A DNA stretch of 64,000 nt from Cellvibrio sp. PSBB006. Lineage in GTDB: Bacteria; Pseudomonadota; Gammaproteobacteria; Pseudomonadales; Cellvibrionaceae. A program made the translations under genes and the position numbers. Shown here in pieces: positions 49,577 to 58,486 of the stretch. Positions within the stretch are counted from its first letter, which is position 1; each line of letters opens with the position of its first letter. The notes under the pieces were generated by a model. It worked only from the letters and a program-made list of their open reading frames with translations, had not been told where the DNA came from and did no database searches. The stretch covers positions 3,346,001 to 3,410,000 of the forward strand of contig NZ_CP021382.1 in NCBI RefSeq assembly GCF_002162135.1, read 5' to 3'.

Positions 49577-51598
49577 ATGAATAACTATAAACTCACGTTG
49601 ATCCTGCTGTTTGGCGGACTTATTTCAGCTTGCGGTGGTGGCGGAAGCGACTCCCCCGATCCCACTCCCAATCCCTCCAGTTCCAGTGCCGCGAATTCGA
49701 GTGAAGCATCCAGTTCGGTTAGCTCGGCAACAAGCAGTGAAGCTTCCAGCTCTTCCGCTGCCACAATTCCTACAACGGTCAGCTCATTTATTGTGGTGGA
49801 CCAATTCGGATATTTACCCTCAGCGGAAAAAGTTGCGGTTATCCGTGATCCTCAAACTGGTTACGACGCCGCCGAAAGTTTTGTCCCCGGTGCCACCTAT
49901 AACGTAGTCAATATGGATACCGGAGCAATCGTGTATAGCGGCGCTGTACAGATGTGGAATGCAGGAGCTACGCATACGACTTCCGGTGATAAAGCCTGGT
50001 GGTTCGATTTCAGTTCGATCATCGCGCAAGGCAACTATGCTGTTGTGGATGCGGAGAATAATGTTCGGTCAGCGGGTTTTAAAATTCATGCGGACGTTTA
50101 TAAACCCGTTTTGAAACACGCCGTGCGCACCTTCTTTTATCAACGTGCAGGTTTTTCCAAACAGGAGCCTTACGCTGAAGCTGGATGGACTGACACGGCC
50201 AGTCATATCGGTGCAGGTCAGGATACAAATGCGCGCTTGTACAACGATACCGGCAATGCTGCAACAGAGCGGGATTTATCCGGCGGTTGGTACGATGCCG
50301 GTGACTACAACAAGTACACCAACTGGCATGCGGATTACTTGATCGTTCTGCTTCACGCCTACCTGGAAAACCCGACGATATGGACTGACGACTTTAATAT
50401 TCCCGAGTCTGGTAATGGTATTCCAGATTTAATCGATGAAATTAAATGGGGTTTCGACTGGCTGATCAAGATGCAAGAAGACAATGGCTCAGTGCTGTCG
50501 GTGATGGGTTTATCCCATGCCAGTCCACCGTCCAGCGCGAACGGTCCAAGTTTGTACGGCCCAGCAAGTACCTCTGCAACTCTCACCAGTGCTTCAGCTC
50601 TTGCGATGGGAAGCAAAGTTCTCGGATCATTAGGTATTGCATCGCTTAATACTTATGCAGAAGATCTTGGCAATCGTGCGGAAGAAGCCTGGGCCTGGGC
50701 GAATGCCAATCCAAACGTAACCTTCTCCAACAATGTGTCAGAAAATGGCTCGCTGGGCCTGGCCGCCGGCCAACAGGAAGTTGATGACGCCGGTCGCGCC
50801 GCCAAAAAACTTGCCGCCGCTATCTACCTGTTTGCCGCTACCGGCAATACCAGCTATCGCGATTTTGTAGATACACAATACAACGCTGCTCCTATCGATT
50901 GGGTATCCCCCTGGAACGAGCCGCAACTGACCAACTTCCTTTATTACGCCTCACTACCCAACGCTACTTCGTCGGTTGCCAACAGCATCAAAACCAACTA
51001 CGCGACAGCGATGAATACTGATGAAAACTGGGGCGCTGTGCGCAATAACGCCGACGCTTATCTCGCTTTCCTTGGCGACGGTAATTTCACTTGGGGCAGC
51101 AATCGCACCATGTCCCGCAAAGGCACCACCTTTTATAACTTGCTGAGCTTTGACCTCGGCGATGCGGACGAAGCAGAAGTGCGCAACGCGGCGCTTGGCT
51201 ACATCAACTACATCCATGGCGTAAATCCCCAGGCCATGACCTACCTCTCCAATATGGGCAGCGTCGGCGCGCACAGTTCGGTGAATGAGTTCTACCATTC
51301 CTGGTTCGCCAACGGCAGCGATTTATGGGACAGAGTTGGTGAGTCCGTTTACGGCCCGGCGCCCGGCTTTTTGGTTGGCGGGCCGAACCCGAATTACGAT
51401 TGGGACGGCAACTGCACCTCGCCTAATCCCAACCCCGGTTGTGGCACCGCCGCACCAACGCCACCCAAAGGCCAACCGCCAATGAAGTCCTACCTCGACT
51501 TCAACACCAGCTGGCCGCTCAATTCCTGGCAGGTCACCGAAAACCACAACGACTATCAAGTCGCCTACATCCGCCTGCTCTCCAAGTTCGTGCAGTAA
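49577..51598 (+). CDS. glycoside hydrolase family 9 lipoprotein (endoglucanase-type)
   Basis: 673 residues. A lipobox LISAC places Cys19 as the lipid anchor. A Ser-rich linker (about 33-64), a style common in Cellvibrio, joins it to an Ig-like N-terminal domain (about 70-170) and the GH9 barrel. Catalytic residues are visible: Asp240 and Asp243 in GGWYDAGDYNKY, and the acid Glu655 in TENHNDY near the end. It should cut beta-1,4-glucans or related oligosaccharides at the cell surface. It lies between glmU and glmR, an unusual place, and ends in its own terminator. Confidence 0.92.
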   Translation: MNNYKLTLILLFGGLISACGGGGSDSPDPTPNPSSSSAANSSEASSSVSSATSSEASSSSAATIPTTVSSFIVVDQFGYLPSAEKVAVIRDPQTGYDAAESFVPGATYNVVNMDTGAIVYSGAVQMWNAGATHTTSGDKAWWFDFSSIIAQGNYAVVDAENNVRSAGFKIHADVYKPVLKHAVRTFFYQRAGFSKQEPYAEAGWTDTASHIGAGQDTNARLYNDTGNAATERDLSGGWYDAGDYNKYTNWHADYLIVLLHAYLENPTIWTDDFNIPESGNGIPDLIDEIKWGFDWLIKMQEDNGSVLSVMGLSHASPPSSANGPSLYGPASTSATLTSASALAMGSKVLGSLGIASLNTYAEDLGNRAEEAWAWANANPNVTFSNNVSENGSLGLAAGQQEVDDAGRAAKKLAAAIYLFAATGNTSYRDFVDTQYNAAPIDWVSPWNEPQLTNFLYYASLPNATSSVANSIKTNYATAMNTDENWGAVRNNADAYLAFLGDGNFTWGSNRTMSRKGTTFYNLLSFDLGDADEAEVRNAALGYINYIHGVNPQAMTYLSNMGSVGAHSSVNEFYHSWFANGSDLWDRVGESVYGPAPGFLVGGPNPNYDWDGNCTSPNPNPGCGTAAPTPPKGQPPMKSYLDFNTSWPLNSWQVTENHNDYQVAYIRLLSKFVQ

Positions 51599-51603
51599 CC
51601 CCA

Positions 51604-51628
51604 AGGCCCGGTTCAACCGGGCCTCTTT
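51604..51628 (+). terminator. rho-independent terminator after the GH9 gene
   Basis: AGGCCCGG-TTCAA-CCGGGCCT followed by CTTTC: 8-base GC-rich stem, 5-base loop, T-rich tail, starting 5 bases after the stop codon. Confidence 0.85.
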
Positions 51629-51635
51629 CTTCCAT

Positions 51636-51720
51636 GTAGGTCGGATTAGCCAAAGGCGTAATCCGACAATGCCCTTCATAAGCATATCGCGTCGGCTTAC
51701 GCTGTACTAAGCCGACCTAC
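51636..51720. repeat. pair of inverted REP-like palindromes
   Basis: Two related palindromes lie head to head. The first (51636-51668) reads GTAGGTCGGATTAG, a short loop and GCGTAATCCGACA; the second (51691-51720), in the opposite strand, has GTAGGTCGGCTTAG and GCGTAAGCCGAC. This GTAGGTCGGATTAGC / GCGTAATCCGAC type is a widespread REP-like element. A third copy is at 52586-52616. Confidence 0.85.
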
Positions 51721-51757
51721 GGGAGCGGCGGTGTCCGGCGTTTCCCACTTGCATAAA

Positions 51758-51793
51758 AGTTTCGAAGGCGTAGAATGCCTTTCGTTTCGAAAC
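51758..51793. promoter_or_regulatory. probable DeoR-family operator upstream of glmR
   Basis: GTTTCGAA occurs at 51759-51766 and 51784-51791, 25 bases apart. The second is part of the perfect palindrome GTTTCGAAAC (51784-51793), preceded by CTTTC. Repeated TTTCG units are typical of DeoR-family operators. The site ends 23 bases before the glmR start, so autoregulation is likely. Confidence 0.55.
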
Positions 51794-51816
51794 TTACGGC
51801 ACGGAGCCGCCCGCAA

Positions 51817-52599
51817 ATGACCAAACGCAATACCCAGCAGCGCCGTCGCGCCATCATTGATTTGCTCAACAGCGAAGGCGAAGTCAGCGTTGAAGCGCTG
51901 GCAGCGCGCTTTGAGACGTCTGAAGTTACTATCCGTAAAGATCTGTCCGCCCTTGAAAGTAATGGCTTACTTCTGCGTCGCTATGGCGGTGCGGTTCCTG
52001 TGCCGCAAGAACTTATTGCCGACCCTTCTATCGAAAAAGTTTCGGTTCGTAAGCAGACACTGGCCAAAGCCGCCGCTGAACTCATCCGCGATCACAACCG
52101 CATCATCCTCGACAGTGGCAGCACAACTACGGCTGCCCTGCTGCCGGAGTTGTCCCACAAGCAAGGCCTGGTGGTGATGACCAACTCCCTCAGTGTCGCC
52201 AACGCCCTGCGCGAGCTGGAAAACGAACCCACGATCCTGATGACCGGCGGTACCTGGGACCCGAAATCCGAAGGCTTTCAAGGCCAACTAGCGGAACAGA
52301 TTCTGCGTTCCTACAACTTTGATCAATTTTTTATCGGCGCCGACGGGCTGGACCTGGAGCGCGGCACCACCACCTTCAACGAACTCTACAGCCTTAGCCG
52401 CGTGATGGCCGAGGTCGCGCGCGAAGTGATCGTCATGGCCGAATCCGACAAGATCGGCCGCAAGATACACAACCTGGAATTACCCTGGTCGGCGGTTAGT
52501 GTGCTCGTCACTGACGACGGCATCAGCCCCGTTGCCAAAAAACACATCGAACAACACGGCGTACAAGTCATTTGCACCGCAACCCGTAGGTCGGATTAG
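51817..52599 (+). CDS. glmR: DeoR-family regulator GlmR
   Basis: 260 residues. The N-terminal HTH is DeoR-like (RRRAIIDLLNSEGEVSVEALAARFETSEVTIRKDLSALE) and the C-terminal DeoR sensor has DSGSTTTALL and TNSLSVANAL, which bind a sugar phosphate. In Pseudomonas the DeoR-type gene between glmU and glmS is called glmR and controls glmS. The last four residues (Arg-Arg-Ser-Asp) and stop codon are supplied by a REP-like palindrome that begins at 52586. Confidence 0.85.
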   Translation: MTKRNTQQRRRAIIDLLNSEGEVSVEALAARFETSEVTIRKDLSALESNGLLLRRYGGAVPVPQELIADPSIEKVSVRKQTLAKAAAELIRDHNRIILDSGSTTTAALLPELSHKQGLVVMTNSLSVANALRELENEPTILMTGGTWDPKSEGFQGQLAEQILRSYNFDQFFIGADGLDLERGTTTFNELYSLSRVMAEVAREVIVMAESDKIGRKIHNLELPWSAVSVLVTDDGISPVAKKHIEQHGVQVICTATRRSD

Positions 52600-52616
52600 C
52601 GCAGCGTAATCCGACA
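52586..52616. repeat. REP-like palindrome overlapping the glmR stop
   Basis: GTAGGTCGGATTAG (52586-52599), then GCGCAGCGTAATCCGACA. It belongs to the same family as 51636-51720. The TAG inside it is the glmR stop codon. It thus sits in the glmR-glmS intergenic region and may form a hairpin in the mRNA. Confidence 0.85.
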
Positions 52617-52743
52617 GAAAACCAAACAAAAAAACAACAGCGTCATCAGACGCACGAGCCAAAAAAATCCGGCACAGCACCGGCTCTCCCACGCAGGAGA
52701 GAACCAACAACTGAACAGCAACAAACAATCATTGGAGAACAAC

Positions 52744-54576
52744 ATGTGTGGAATTGTCGGCGCGGTAGCGCAAAGGGATGTGGTGGATATTCTGGTGGAA
52801 GGATTACGTCGCCTCGAATATCGCGGCTATGACTCAGCCGGTGTGGCGGTGATCAACAACAACGGCGAACTGCAACGCCTGCGCCGCCTTGGCAAAGTAA
52901 AAGAATTGGCAGACGCTGTAGCCGCCAGCCCAACGCCCGGCGGTACTGGCATCGCACATACCCGCTGGGCCACCCACGGCGAGCCGAGCGAACGCAATGC
53001 CCACCCGCACGTTTCACCGGATAACATCGCGGTGGTGCATAACGGCATCATCGAAAATCACGCGCGTCTGCGCAGTGAATTGCAAGCGCAGGGTTACATC
53101 TTTAATTCCGATACCGACACCGAAGTTATCGCGCACTTGGTGCACCGCGAATTAAAAACCGCCAGTTCTTTACTCGACGCCGTACAGCGTACGGTTAAAC
53201 AATTGGACGGTGCTTATGGCACGGTACTGATGGACCGCAGCGACAGTTCGCGTTTGGTTGTTGCGCGCTCCGGCAGCCCCTTGGTTATTGGTCTGGGCAT
53301 CGGTGAAAACTTTATCGCGTCCGATCAACTGGCGTTGCTGCCGGTCACTCGCCGGTTTATTTTTCTTGAAGAAGGTGACGTTGCAGAAATCACCCGACAA
53401 ACCATCAGTATCTTTGACAAAGACGGCAATCCCGTGGAGCGTCAGGCCCACGAATCGACGGCCAGTTACGACGCGGGCGATAAAGGCCAATATCGCCACT
53501 TCATGCTGAAAGAAATTCACGAGCAACCGCAAGCGGTGATGAACACGCTTGAGGGCCGTTTAAGCAACGCCAGCGTGCTTGACGAAACTTTCGGTAACGG
53601 CGCGGCGGAATTATTCAAAAAAGTAAAACACATCCAGATCGTCGCCTGCGGCACCAGCTATCACTCCGCCATGGTCGCGCGCTATTGGCTGGAATCCCTT
53701 GCAGGCATTTCCTGCAACGTCGAAATCGCCAGCGAATTTCGCTATCGCAAATCGTTTGTGCAACCCAACAGTTTGATCGTCACCATCAGCCAATCCGGCG
53801 AAACCGCTGACACACTCGCGGCTTTGCGTTTGGCAAAAGAATTGGGTTACCTCGGCAGCCTGACGATTTGTAACGTTGCCGGCTCGTCGCTGGTACGCGA
53901 ATCCGACCTCGCGTTTATGACACGCGCCGGAGCCGAAATAGGCGTAGCCTCTACCAAAGCGTTTACCACGCAATTGGTTGGTTTGGCGATGCTGGTGTTA
54001 GCTGTGGGTAAATACAATGGTTTAACCGCCGAACAACAAGCCGACATGGTTGCCGCGCTAAAAAGCCTGCCAGCCAAACTCGAAGAATCCCTCGCGTTGG
54101 CCAATCGCATCGAAGCCCTCGCCGAGGAATTTGCGGATAAACACCACGCGTTATTTTTAGGTCGCGGCGATCAATACCCCATCGCAATGGAAGGCGCGTT
54201 AAAGCTAAAAGAAATTTCATATATTCATGCCGAAGCCTACGCCGCCGGCGAATTAAAACACGGCCCGCTCGCATTAATCGACGCGCAGATGCCCATCATC
54301 GTCGTCGCGCCGAATAATGATTTGCTGGAAAAATTAAAGTCCAACGTCGAAGAAGTCCGCGCCCGCGGCGGTATCCTTTACGTGTTCGCCGATGTGGATG
54401 CGCACTTTGAATCGGATGACACCATGCGCGTAATCAACGTGCCTCACGCCCACCCCTGGCTCGCGCCGATTCTCTACACCCTGCCCTTGCAGTTGCTGAG
54501 TTATTACGTGGCGATTATCAAGGGAACGGATGTGGATCAGCCGAGGAATTTGGCGAAGAGTGTGACGGTGGAGTGA
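52744..54576 (+). CDS. glmS: glutamine-fructose-6-phosphate aminotransferase
   Basis: 610 residues, E. coli length. The N-terminal nucleophile Cys2 follows Met in [13 protein letters not shown]; the glutaminase and two SIS isomerase domains are complete ([16 protein letters not shown]), and the end [13 protein letters not shown] is the conserved Tn7 target-coding sequence. GGAG lies 6 bases before the ATG. No glmS ribozyme fold was seen in the 144-base leader, which instead has a 6-base hairpin at 52684-52701. A Tn7-like end lies about 25 bases after the stop. Confidence 0.98.
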   Translation: MCGIVGAVAQRDVVDILVEGLRRLEYRGYDSAGVAVINNNGELQRLRRLGKVKELADAVAASPTPGGTGIAHTRWATHGEPSERNAHPHVSPDNIAVVHNGIIENHARLRSELQAQGYIFNSDTDTEVIAHLVHRELKTASSLLDAVQRTVKQLDGAYGTVLMDRSDSSRLVVARSGSPLVIGLGIGENFIASDQLALLPVTRRFIFLEEGDVAEITRQTISIFDKDGNPVERQAHESTASYDAGDKGQYRHFMLKEIHEQPQAVMNTLEGRLSNASVLDETFGNGAAELFKKVKHIQIVACGTSYHSAMVARYWLESLAGISCNVEIASEFRYRKSFVQPNSLIVTISQSGETADTLAALRLAKELGYLGSLTICNVAGSSLVRESDLAFMTRAGAEIGVASTKAFTTQLVGLAMLVLAVGKYNGLTAEQQADMVAALKSLPAKLEESLALANRIEALAEEFADKHHALFLGRGDQYPIAMEGALKLKEISYIHAEAYAAGELKHGPLALIDAQMPIIVVAPNNDLLEKLKSNVEEVRARGGILYVFADVDAHFESDDTMRVINVPHAHPWLAPILYTLPLQLLSYYVAIIKGTDVDQPRNLAKSVTVE

Positions 54577-54598
54577 GGAGGGTTTCTTGAGAAAAGAT

Positions 54599-54667
54599 TG
54601 TTGTCGATTTTAAATAATTAGTGATACGTTAAAATAAATGCCGATACTTTAAAATAATTGGTGATAC
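54599..54667 (+). mobile_element. Tn7-like transposon end at the glmS attachment site
   Basis: The sequence starts TGTTGTCG about 22-25 bases after the glmS stop, the position where Tn7 inserts. It then shows direct repeats with a period of 20 bases: units at 54621, 54641 and 54661 share TGATAC or CGATAC, and the first two also share TTAAAATAA; a shorter related unit lies at 54604. Tandem repeats of this size are TnsB-binding sites in Tn7-family ends. No tns genes and no opposite end were found in the window, so it is probably a decayed remnant. Confidence 0.6.
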
Positions 54668-55228
54668 TAACCCAGCCGTGATCAACATTAAGCCACTGCT
54701 GGGTTTTAAGAGCTGGCGACTCAAGGGACTTACTACCTCGATTGGCTTCGCGGTGAGCTCCGGGCATTCGAATTTGTTCCCCAACGACTGAAGCAGCTTA
54801 TCGAATCAATTTAAAATGCGATTGAAGGATTCGTCTCCATTAGGCGCTATACCGTGCGTACTTACAGCAGTTTGTGATAGCGGTACAAAAGCCGTCATCT
54901 ACAGGGGCGGTTCTTAATCTGGACGGTATTAAAGCCGCACAAAAAAACTGCATGCTGCCTCAGCAGTAACCCCGAAGTTAGGAATCCACGAGCGAGGAAA
55001 CCCTCAGAAGGGGGCTGTGTACTCAATGCAGTCCGGGCAATTGACGCCATAGTCTCGATCTCGGCTGTCGCGGTCACGGCTCCCACCAGAGGATGATAAA
55101 AGAGTTGGTGATGATTCCGAGGCAGCCGAAATTTACGCAACAGACCCAAAGTCTAAAGATCCGCCTGTTCTTTGCGAAATGAAAATGGTAGCGTTGTTTA
55201 GAGTAAATCACGAGAGGGAGAATCTAGC
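54668..55228. other. gene-poor stretch inside the presumed Tn7-like island
   Basis: About 560 bases with no frame I can support. A hairpin AACCCAGC (54669-54676) and GCTGGGTT (54698-54705) followed by TTAAG lies next to the transposon end and could stop glmS transcription, though its 21-base loop is large. A minus-strand frame of 84 codons (54895-55149) has no recognisable product. The rest looks like decayed sequence. Confidence 0.4.
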
Positions 55229-55822
55229 ATGACGACAGGATTGGCATTGGTAGAGGCAATTTCAAAAAATAAATCTTTACAAGAACTTGCTGATTGCGGT
55301 TCGGTACCAGCCGAGATCGGCAGAGCGGTCTACACGAAATACCAAACGGATCGCGACGACATATCGATTACGTTGAAGGAGTCAGAAGAGGAAATTAGAA
55401 ATGCCATAGCAAACGCAATAGCACTGCCGGAAAATCTGAATCGAATAGGAACGGCGGTCTGGCACTTTCAAACCCTTCCTGGCTGTCATCACTTTGTAGC
55501 GATTCCATGGCAAACCCAAGAAGGAACACCGACGTGGGTGTACTCGATATTCATGGCGTACGTAAACATGTATACCTTGGGCGATTACATTAATGGTAAG
55601 AATCCAGCTCCAAGTCTCCCTCCTGCTGGAAATGGATTCCGGACGTACTGGACTCAAGCTGAGTTCGAGACAATGCTGTTGGATCTCCTGAGGCATGGTG
55701 ATTCGTGGCAGCGGTACTTTGGCAAAGTTGAGACACGAAAAGCACTTAGTATCAAAATCAATAAATACCCGTTTATACGTCTAGATATCGCAATACAGCG
55801 CGTGAAGACGTTCGTAAAATAA
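55229..55822 (+). CDS. hypothetical protein in the glmS-adjacent island
   Basis: 197 residues, soluble, no signal peptide and no family that I recognise. The GGGAG site 8 bases before the ATG and the full-length open frame support a real gene. Visible features are an N-terminal helical part (LVEAISKNKSLQELAD), the His-rich LPGCHHFVAIPW near residue 90, and a Trp-rich YWTQAEFETMLLDLLRHGDSWQRYF region. Composition is AT-richer than the neighbouring core genes, consistent with cargo of the Tn7-like element. Confidence 0.6.
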   Translation: MTTGLALVEAISKNKSLQELADCGSVPAEIGRAVYTKYQTDRDDISITLKESEEEIRNAIANAIALPENLNRIGTAVWHFQTLPGCHHFVAIPWQTQEGTPTWVYSIFMAYVNMYTLGDYINGKNPAPSLPPAGNGFRTYWTQAEFETMLLDLLRHGDSWQRYFGKVETRKALSIKINKYPFIRLDIAIQRVKTFVK

Positions 55823-55910
55823 TCCCGCAAGACTAGGTGTCAGCATCCAAGTATTCAGTTTCCGCCAATGCCCCGCCCTCCAAAAATGGGGCAGAACACT
55901 CGATAGATAA

Positions 55911-56231
55911 AGATTAAAGGGGCTGGTATATAAAGCGCGTCCTCTCAATGGCATCTGGGCGACAGCGCCTTATTTACACAACGGCTCCGTGCCTAACTTG
56001 TGGGAATTGCTGCAGAAGCCTGAAAAACGGGTCGTCAGGTTTTGGGTTGGAAGTCGAAAATTTGACCCTGTCAATGTTGGTTTCGTTACCACGGAAGGTC
56101 TCAATGAGTTCCAGGTATTGACTCCCGCCGGTGCAATCCAGGCCGGCAACTCCAACCGCGGCCATGAGGCGGGAACAGATCTTTCGGATGACGAGAAAAG
56201 ACAACTGATTGAGTATATGAAGACGCTTTGA
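55911..56231 (+). pseudogene. 3' remnant of a di-haem c-type cytochrome (peroxidase/RoxA-like)
   Basis: The open frame begins directly after a stop at 55908 with no start codon or ribosome site, and encodes the end of a known type of protein: KARPLNGIWATAPYLHNGSV, VPNLWELL, FWVGSRKFDPVNVGF, then DLSDDEKRQLIEYMKTL. These are C-terminal signatures of large di-haem cytochromes. The haem-binding CxxCH motifs and most of the protein are missing. The 5' part was probably lost with the insertion or decay of the glmS-side island. Confidence 0.75.
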
Positions 56232-56255
56232 GTGCGTTTATGATGCCCCAATAAA

Positions 56256-56274
56256 AATGAGATTGATTAGCATT
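56256..56274. promoter_or_regulatory. putative Fur box
   Basis: AATGAGATTGATTAGCATT agrees at 15 of 19 positions with the common Fur site AATGAGAATCATTCTCATT. It is 74 bases upstream of the TonB-dependent receptor start, where iron repression would be expected. Confidence 0.6.
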
Positions 56275-56348
56275 TGCGTTAATGGTTAAATGCGCCAATT
56301 TCAACGCTCCGGCTATTCCGCCGGGTTCAGCAGCATTGGGGAGTTGTT

Positions 56349-58433
56349 ATGCATACATTTATTCGCAGCGTTTTGGCTCTGTCAGTGGCAGGCGCTATGT
56401 GGGGCGGTAGTGCCTTTGCCCAGACCAGTCAGCAACCGGGCAGCAAAGGTGAAATTGAGACTATCCATATTTACGGCGAGGCCGATAAAACCAGAACGGC
56501 CACCAAGCTGAGCCTGACGGTGCTGGAAACGCCCCAGGTGGTGTCAGTGATTTCCCGGGACCAGATCGACGACTTTTCTCTGCTGGAGATCAACGCCGTG
56601 TTGGCCCAGGTTCCCGGTGTGACGGTGGAGCAGGTGGAAACCGGTCGTACTTATTACACGGCGCGCGGTTTTGACATTGTTAACTTTCAATACGACGGCG
56701 TGGGTGTTCCTTTCTCTTACGGTTTAGGCCACGGCCATGACGACACCGCTATGTACGAGCAGGTGGAAGTCGTCAAAGGCGCGACCGGTTTGATTACCGG
56801 GTTGGCTAACCCTTCGGCGACCATTAACTATTTGCGCAAACGTCCCACTGAAGACCTGCAAGCCTCAGCGACAGCCGCCGCCGGAAGCTGGAATCAATAC
56901 CGCGTGGACGGGGATATTTCCGGGCCAATTATTGCGGACAAACTCAATGGTCGTTTAGTGGTGGTCAAGCAGGATGGGGATTCCTATCTGGATCGTTACG
57001 GCAAAGAGCTGGATGTCGTGTACGGGATTGTCAGTGGCGGCATCACCGATACCACGCGCTTTACCCTGGGACACAGTCTCAATGACAGCCACAGCGATGC
57101 TAATTCATCCGGCGCCTTGCCGGTGTTCTACAGCGATGGCTCCCTGACGGATTACGATGTGTCCACCAACACCGCGCCGGGTTGGGCCTATCAGGATGTA
57201 GAACAAACCCGCACCTTCGTCGAACTGGAACAGGACTTGAGCGAGAACTGGATGGCAAAGGCCATCTTCACCCGCAATGACCTGGACAGTGAGTGGACCT
57301 CGCTCTATTTGTCGGGTGCTCCCGACCCGATCACCGAAGAAGGTTTGTTAGCGCACGCGAGTCTTTATCAGGCAGCGGACAAAGAAGAAATTGTGGACCT
57401 CTTTATCAGCGGTTCTTTTTCGCTGTGGGGCCAGGAGCACGAGTTGGTAGCCGGCTTTAACATGGCGGACATCAAACTGACCGGGCGCTCCATCTACACC
57501 GACGAATGGAATTACGATCCCGTGGATGCTGATTGGGCCGAGGGAAATACACCGCTGCCAGAATTCGATGTCTACGATGCAACAACGCAATCCACCGACA
57601 TCGATCAAAAACAGGATTCCTTTTACCTTTCCACACGCTTGAGTTTGACCGATGCGCTGTCCGTTCTGCTGGGCGCCCGCACCGTTGATATTGAACAAGA
57701 CGGCATCAGTTACGGTGCACCCCAAATTGCGTCCGACAAAGAAACCGTTCCCTATGCGGGCGTCACTTACGAAGTGCTTCCGGGCACTATGATCTATGCC
57801 AGCTACAGCGAAGTGTTTAATCCGCAAACCTGGGTCGATGCTGACCTTTTGCCATTGGGCGCGGTGCGCGGAGAAAGTTCGGAGGTCGGTTTCAAGCAGG
57901 AAGTCTTTGCGGGGAATGCGGTTCTTACCCTGGCATTGTTTGAGTCCAGCCAGGAAAATTTCGGTGAATGGGTAACTCGCGATACCGAATCCGGTTTGAA
58001 TATTTATCGGGGCGTTGGATTTGAAAGCGATGGTTTTGAAGTGGAACTCGCTGGCGAAATATTTTCTGGCCTGAATATCAGTGGCGGTTATACACAAGTC
58101 GAGGTCGACGATGACAACGGCAATGACACGCGTCGCTTTATTCCGACCCAACAATTCAAACTGGCCTCGGCCTACAACCTGTCATCAATCTCAGGCTTGC
58201 GTGTAGGTGCGAGTATTAATTGGCAAAATGAAATTTATTACGGTGATACCGAGGTGCAAGGCGGTTATGCCTTGGTGGATATCTTTGCTCGATACACGTT
58301 GACCAAAAACCTGACGGTCGCGTTGAACGTTAACAACATCGGCGATGAAAAATACCGTTTGAGTCCGCAGTGGGGGCAAGCCAACTTCGGTGCTCCGCGT
58401 AATCTGATTGGCTCTGTTACCTGGCGCTATTGA
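56349..58433 (+). CDS. TonB-dependent siderophore-type outer-membrane receptor
   Basis: 694 residues. Signal peptide (about 1-25, ends AFA-QT); plug domain with KLSLTVLETPQVVSVISRDQIDD and ARGFDIVNFQYDGVGVP; a 22-strand barrel ending in LIGSVTWRY with the terminal aromatic needed for outer-membrane assembly. No N-terminal signalling extension is present, so it does not drive its own sigma factor. The plug wording is of the FpvA/FhuE/catecholate type. A Fur box upstream fits iron uptake. The ligand cannot be told from sequence. Confidence 0.92.
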   Translation: MHTFIRSVLALSVAGAMWGGSAFAQTSQQPGSKGEIETIHIYGEADKTRTATKLSLTVLETPQVVSVISRDQIDDFSLLEINAVLAQVPGVTVEQVETGRTYYTARGFDIVNFQYDGVGVPFSYGLGHGHDDTAMYEQVEVVKGATGLITGLANPSATINYLRKRPTEDLQASATAAAGSWNQYRVDGDISGPIIADKLNGRLVVVKQDGDSYLDRYGKELDVVYGIVSGGITDTTRFTLGHSLNDSHSDANSSGALPVFYSDGSLTDYDVSTNTAPGWAYQDVEQTRTFVELEQDLSENWMAKAIFTRNDLDSEWTSLYLSGAPDPITEEGLLAHASLYQAADKEEIVDLFISGSFSLWGQEHELVAGFNMADIKLTGRSIYTDEWNYDPVDADWAEGNTPLPEFDVYDATTQSTDIDQKQDSFYLSTRLSLTDALSVLLGARTVDIEQDGISYGAPQIASDKETVPYAGVTYEVLPGTMIYASYSEVFNPQTWVDADLLPLGAVRGESSEVGFKQEVFAGNAVLTLALFESSQENFGEWVTRDTESGLNIYRGVGFESDGFEVELAGEIFSGLNISGGYTQVEVDDDNGNDTRRFIPTQQFKLASAYNLSSISGLRVGASINWQNEIYYGDTEVQGGYALVDIFARYTLTKNLTVALNVNNIGDEKYRLSPQWGQANFGAPRNLIGSVTWRY

Positions 58434-58486
58434 TTAAAGGATTACCGATGTGCGTGGATGACTGAATCGAAGCACCTCCGATGCAG

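Noticed and set aside
52600-52743. glmS ribozyme
   Set aside because: The leader is only 144 bases and shows none of the expected pseudoknotted core; the ribozyme is a Gram-positive feature.
54599-54667. Short direct repeats that could be a CRISPR array
   Set aside because: Units are 20 bases end to end with no spacers, and no cas genes are present; transposon-end binding sites fit better.
54895-55149. 84-codon minus-strand frame in the glmS-side island
   Set aside because: No ribosome site, no recognisable motif, in a stretch that looks decayed.
57348-58154. 268-codon antisense frame in the TonB receptor gene
   Set aside because: No family features; arises from the codon bias of the receptor gene.
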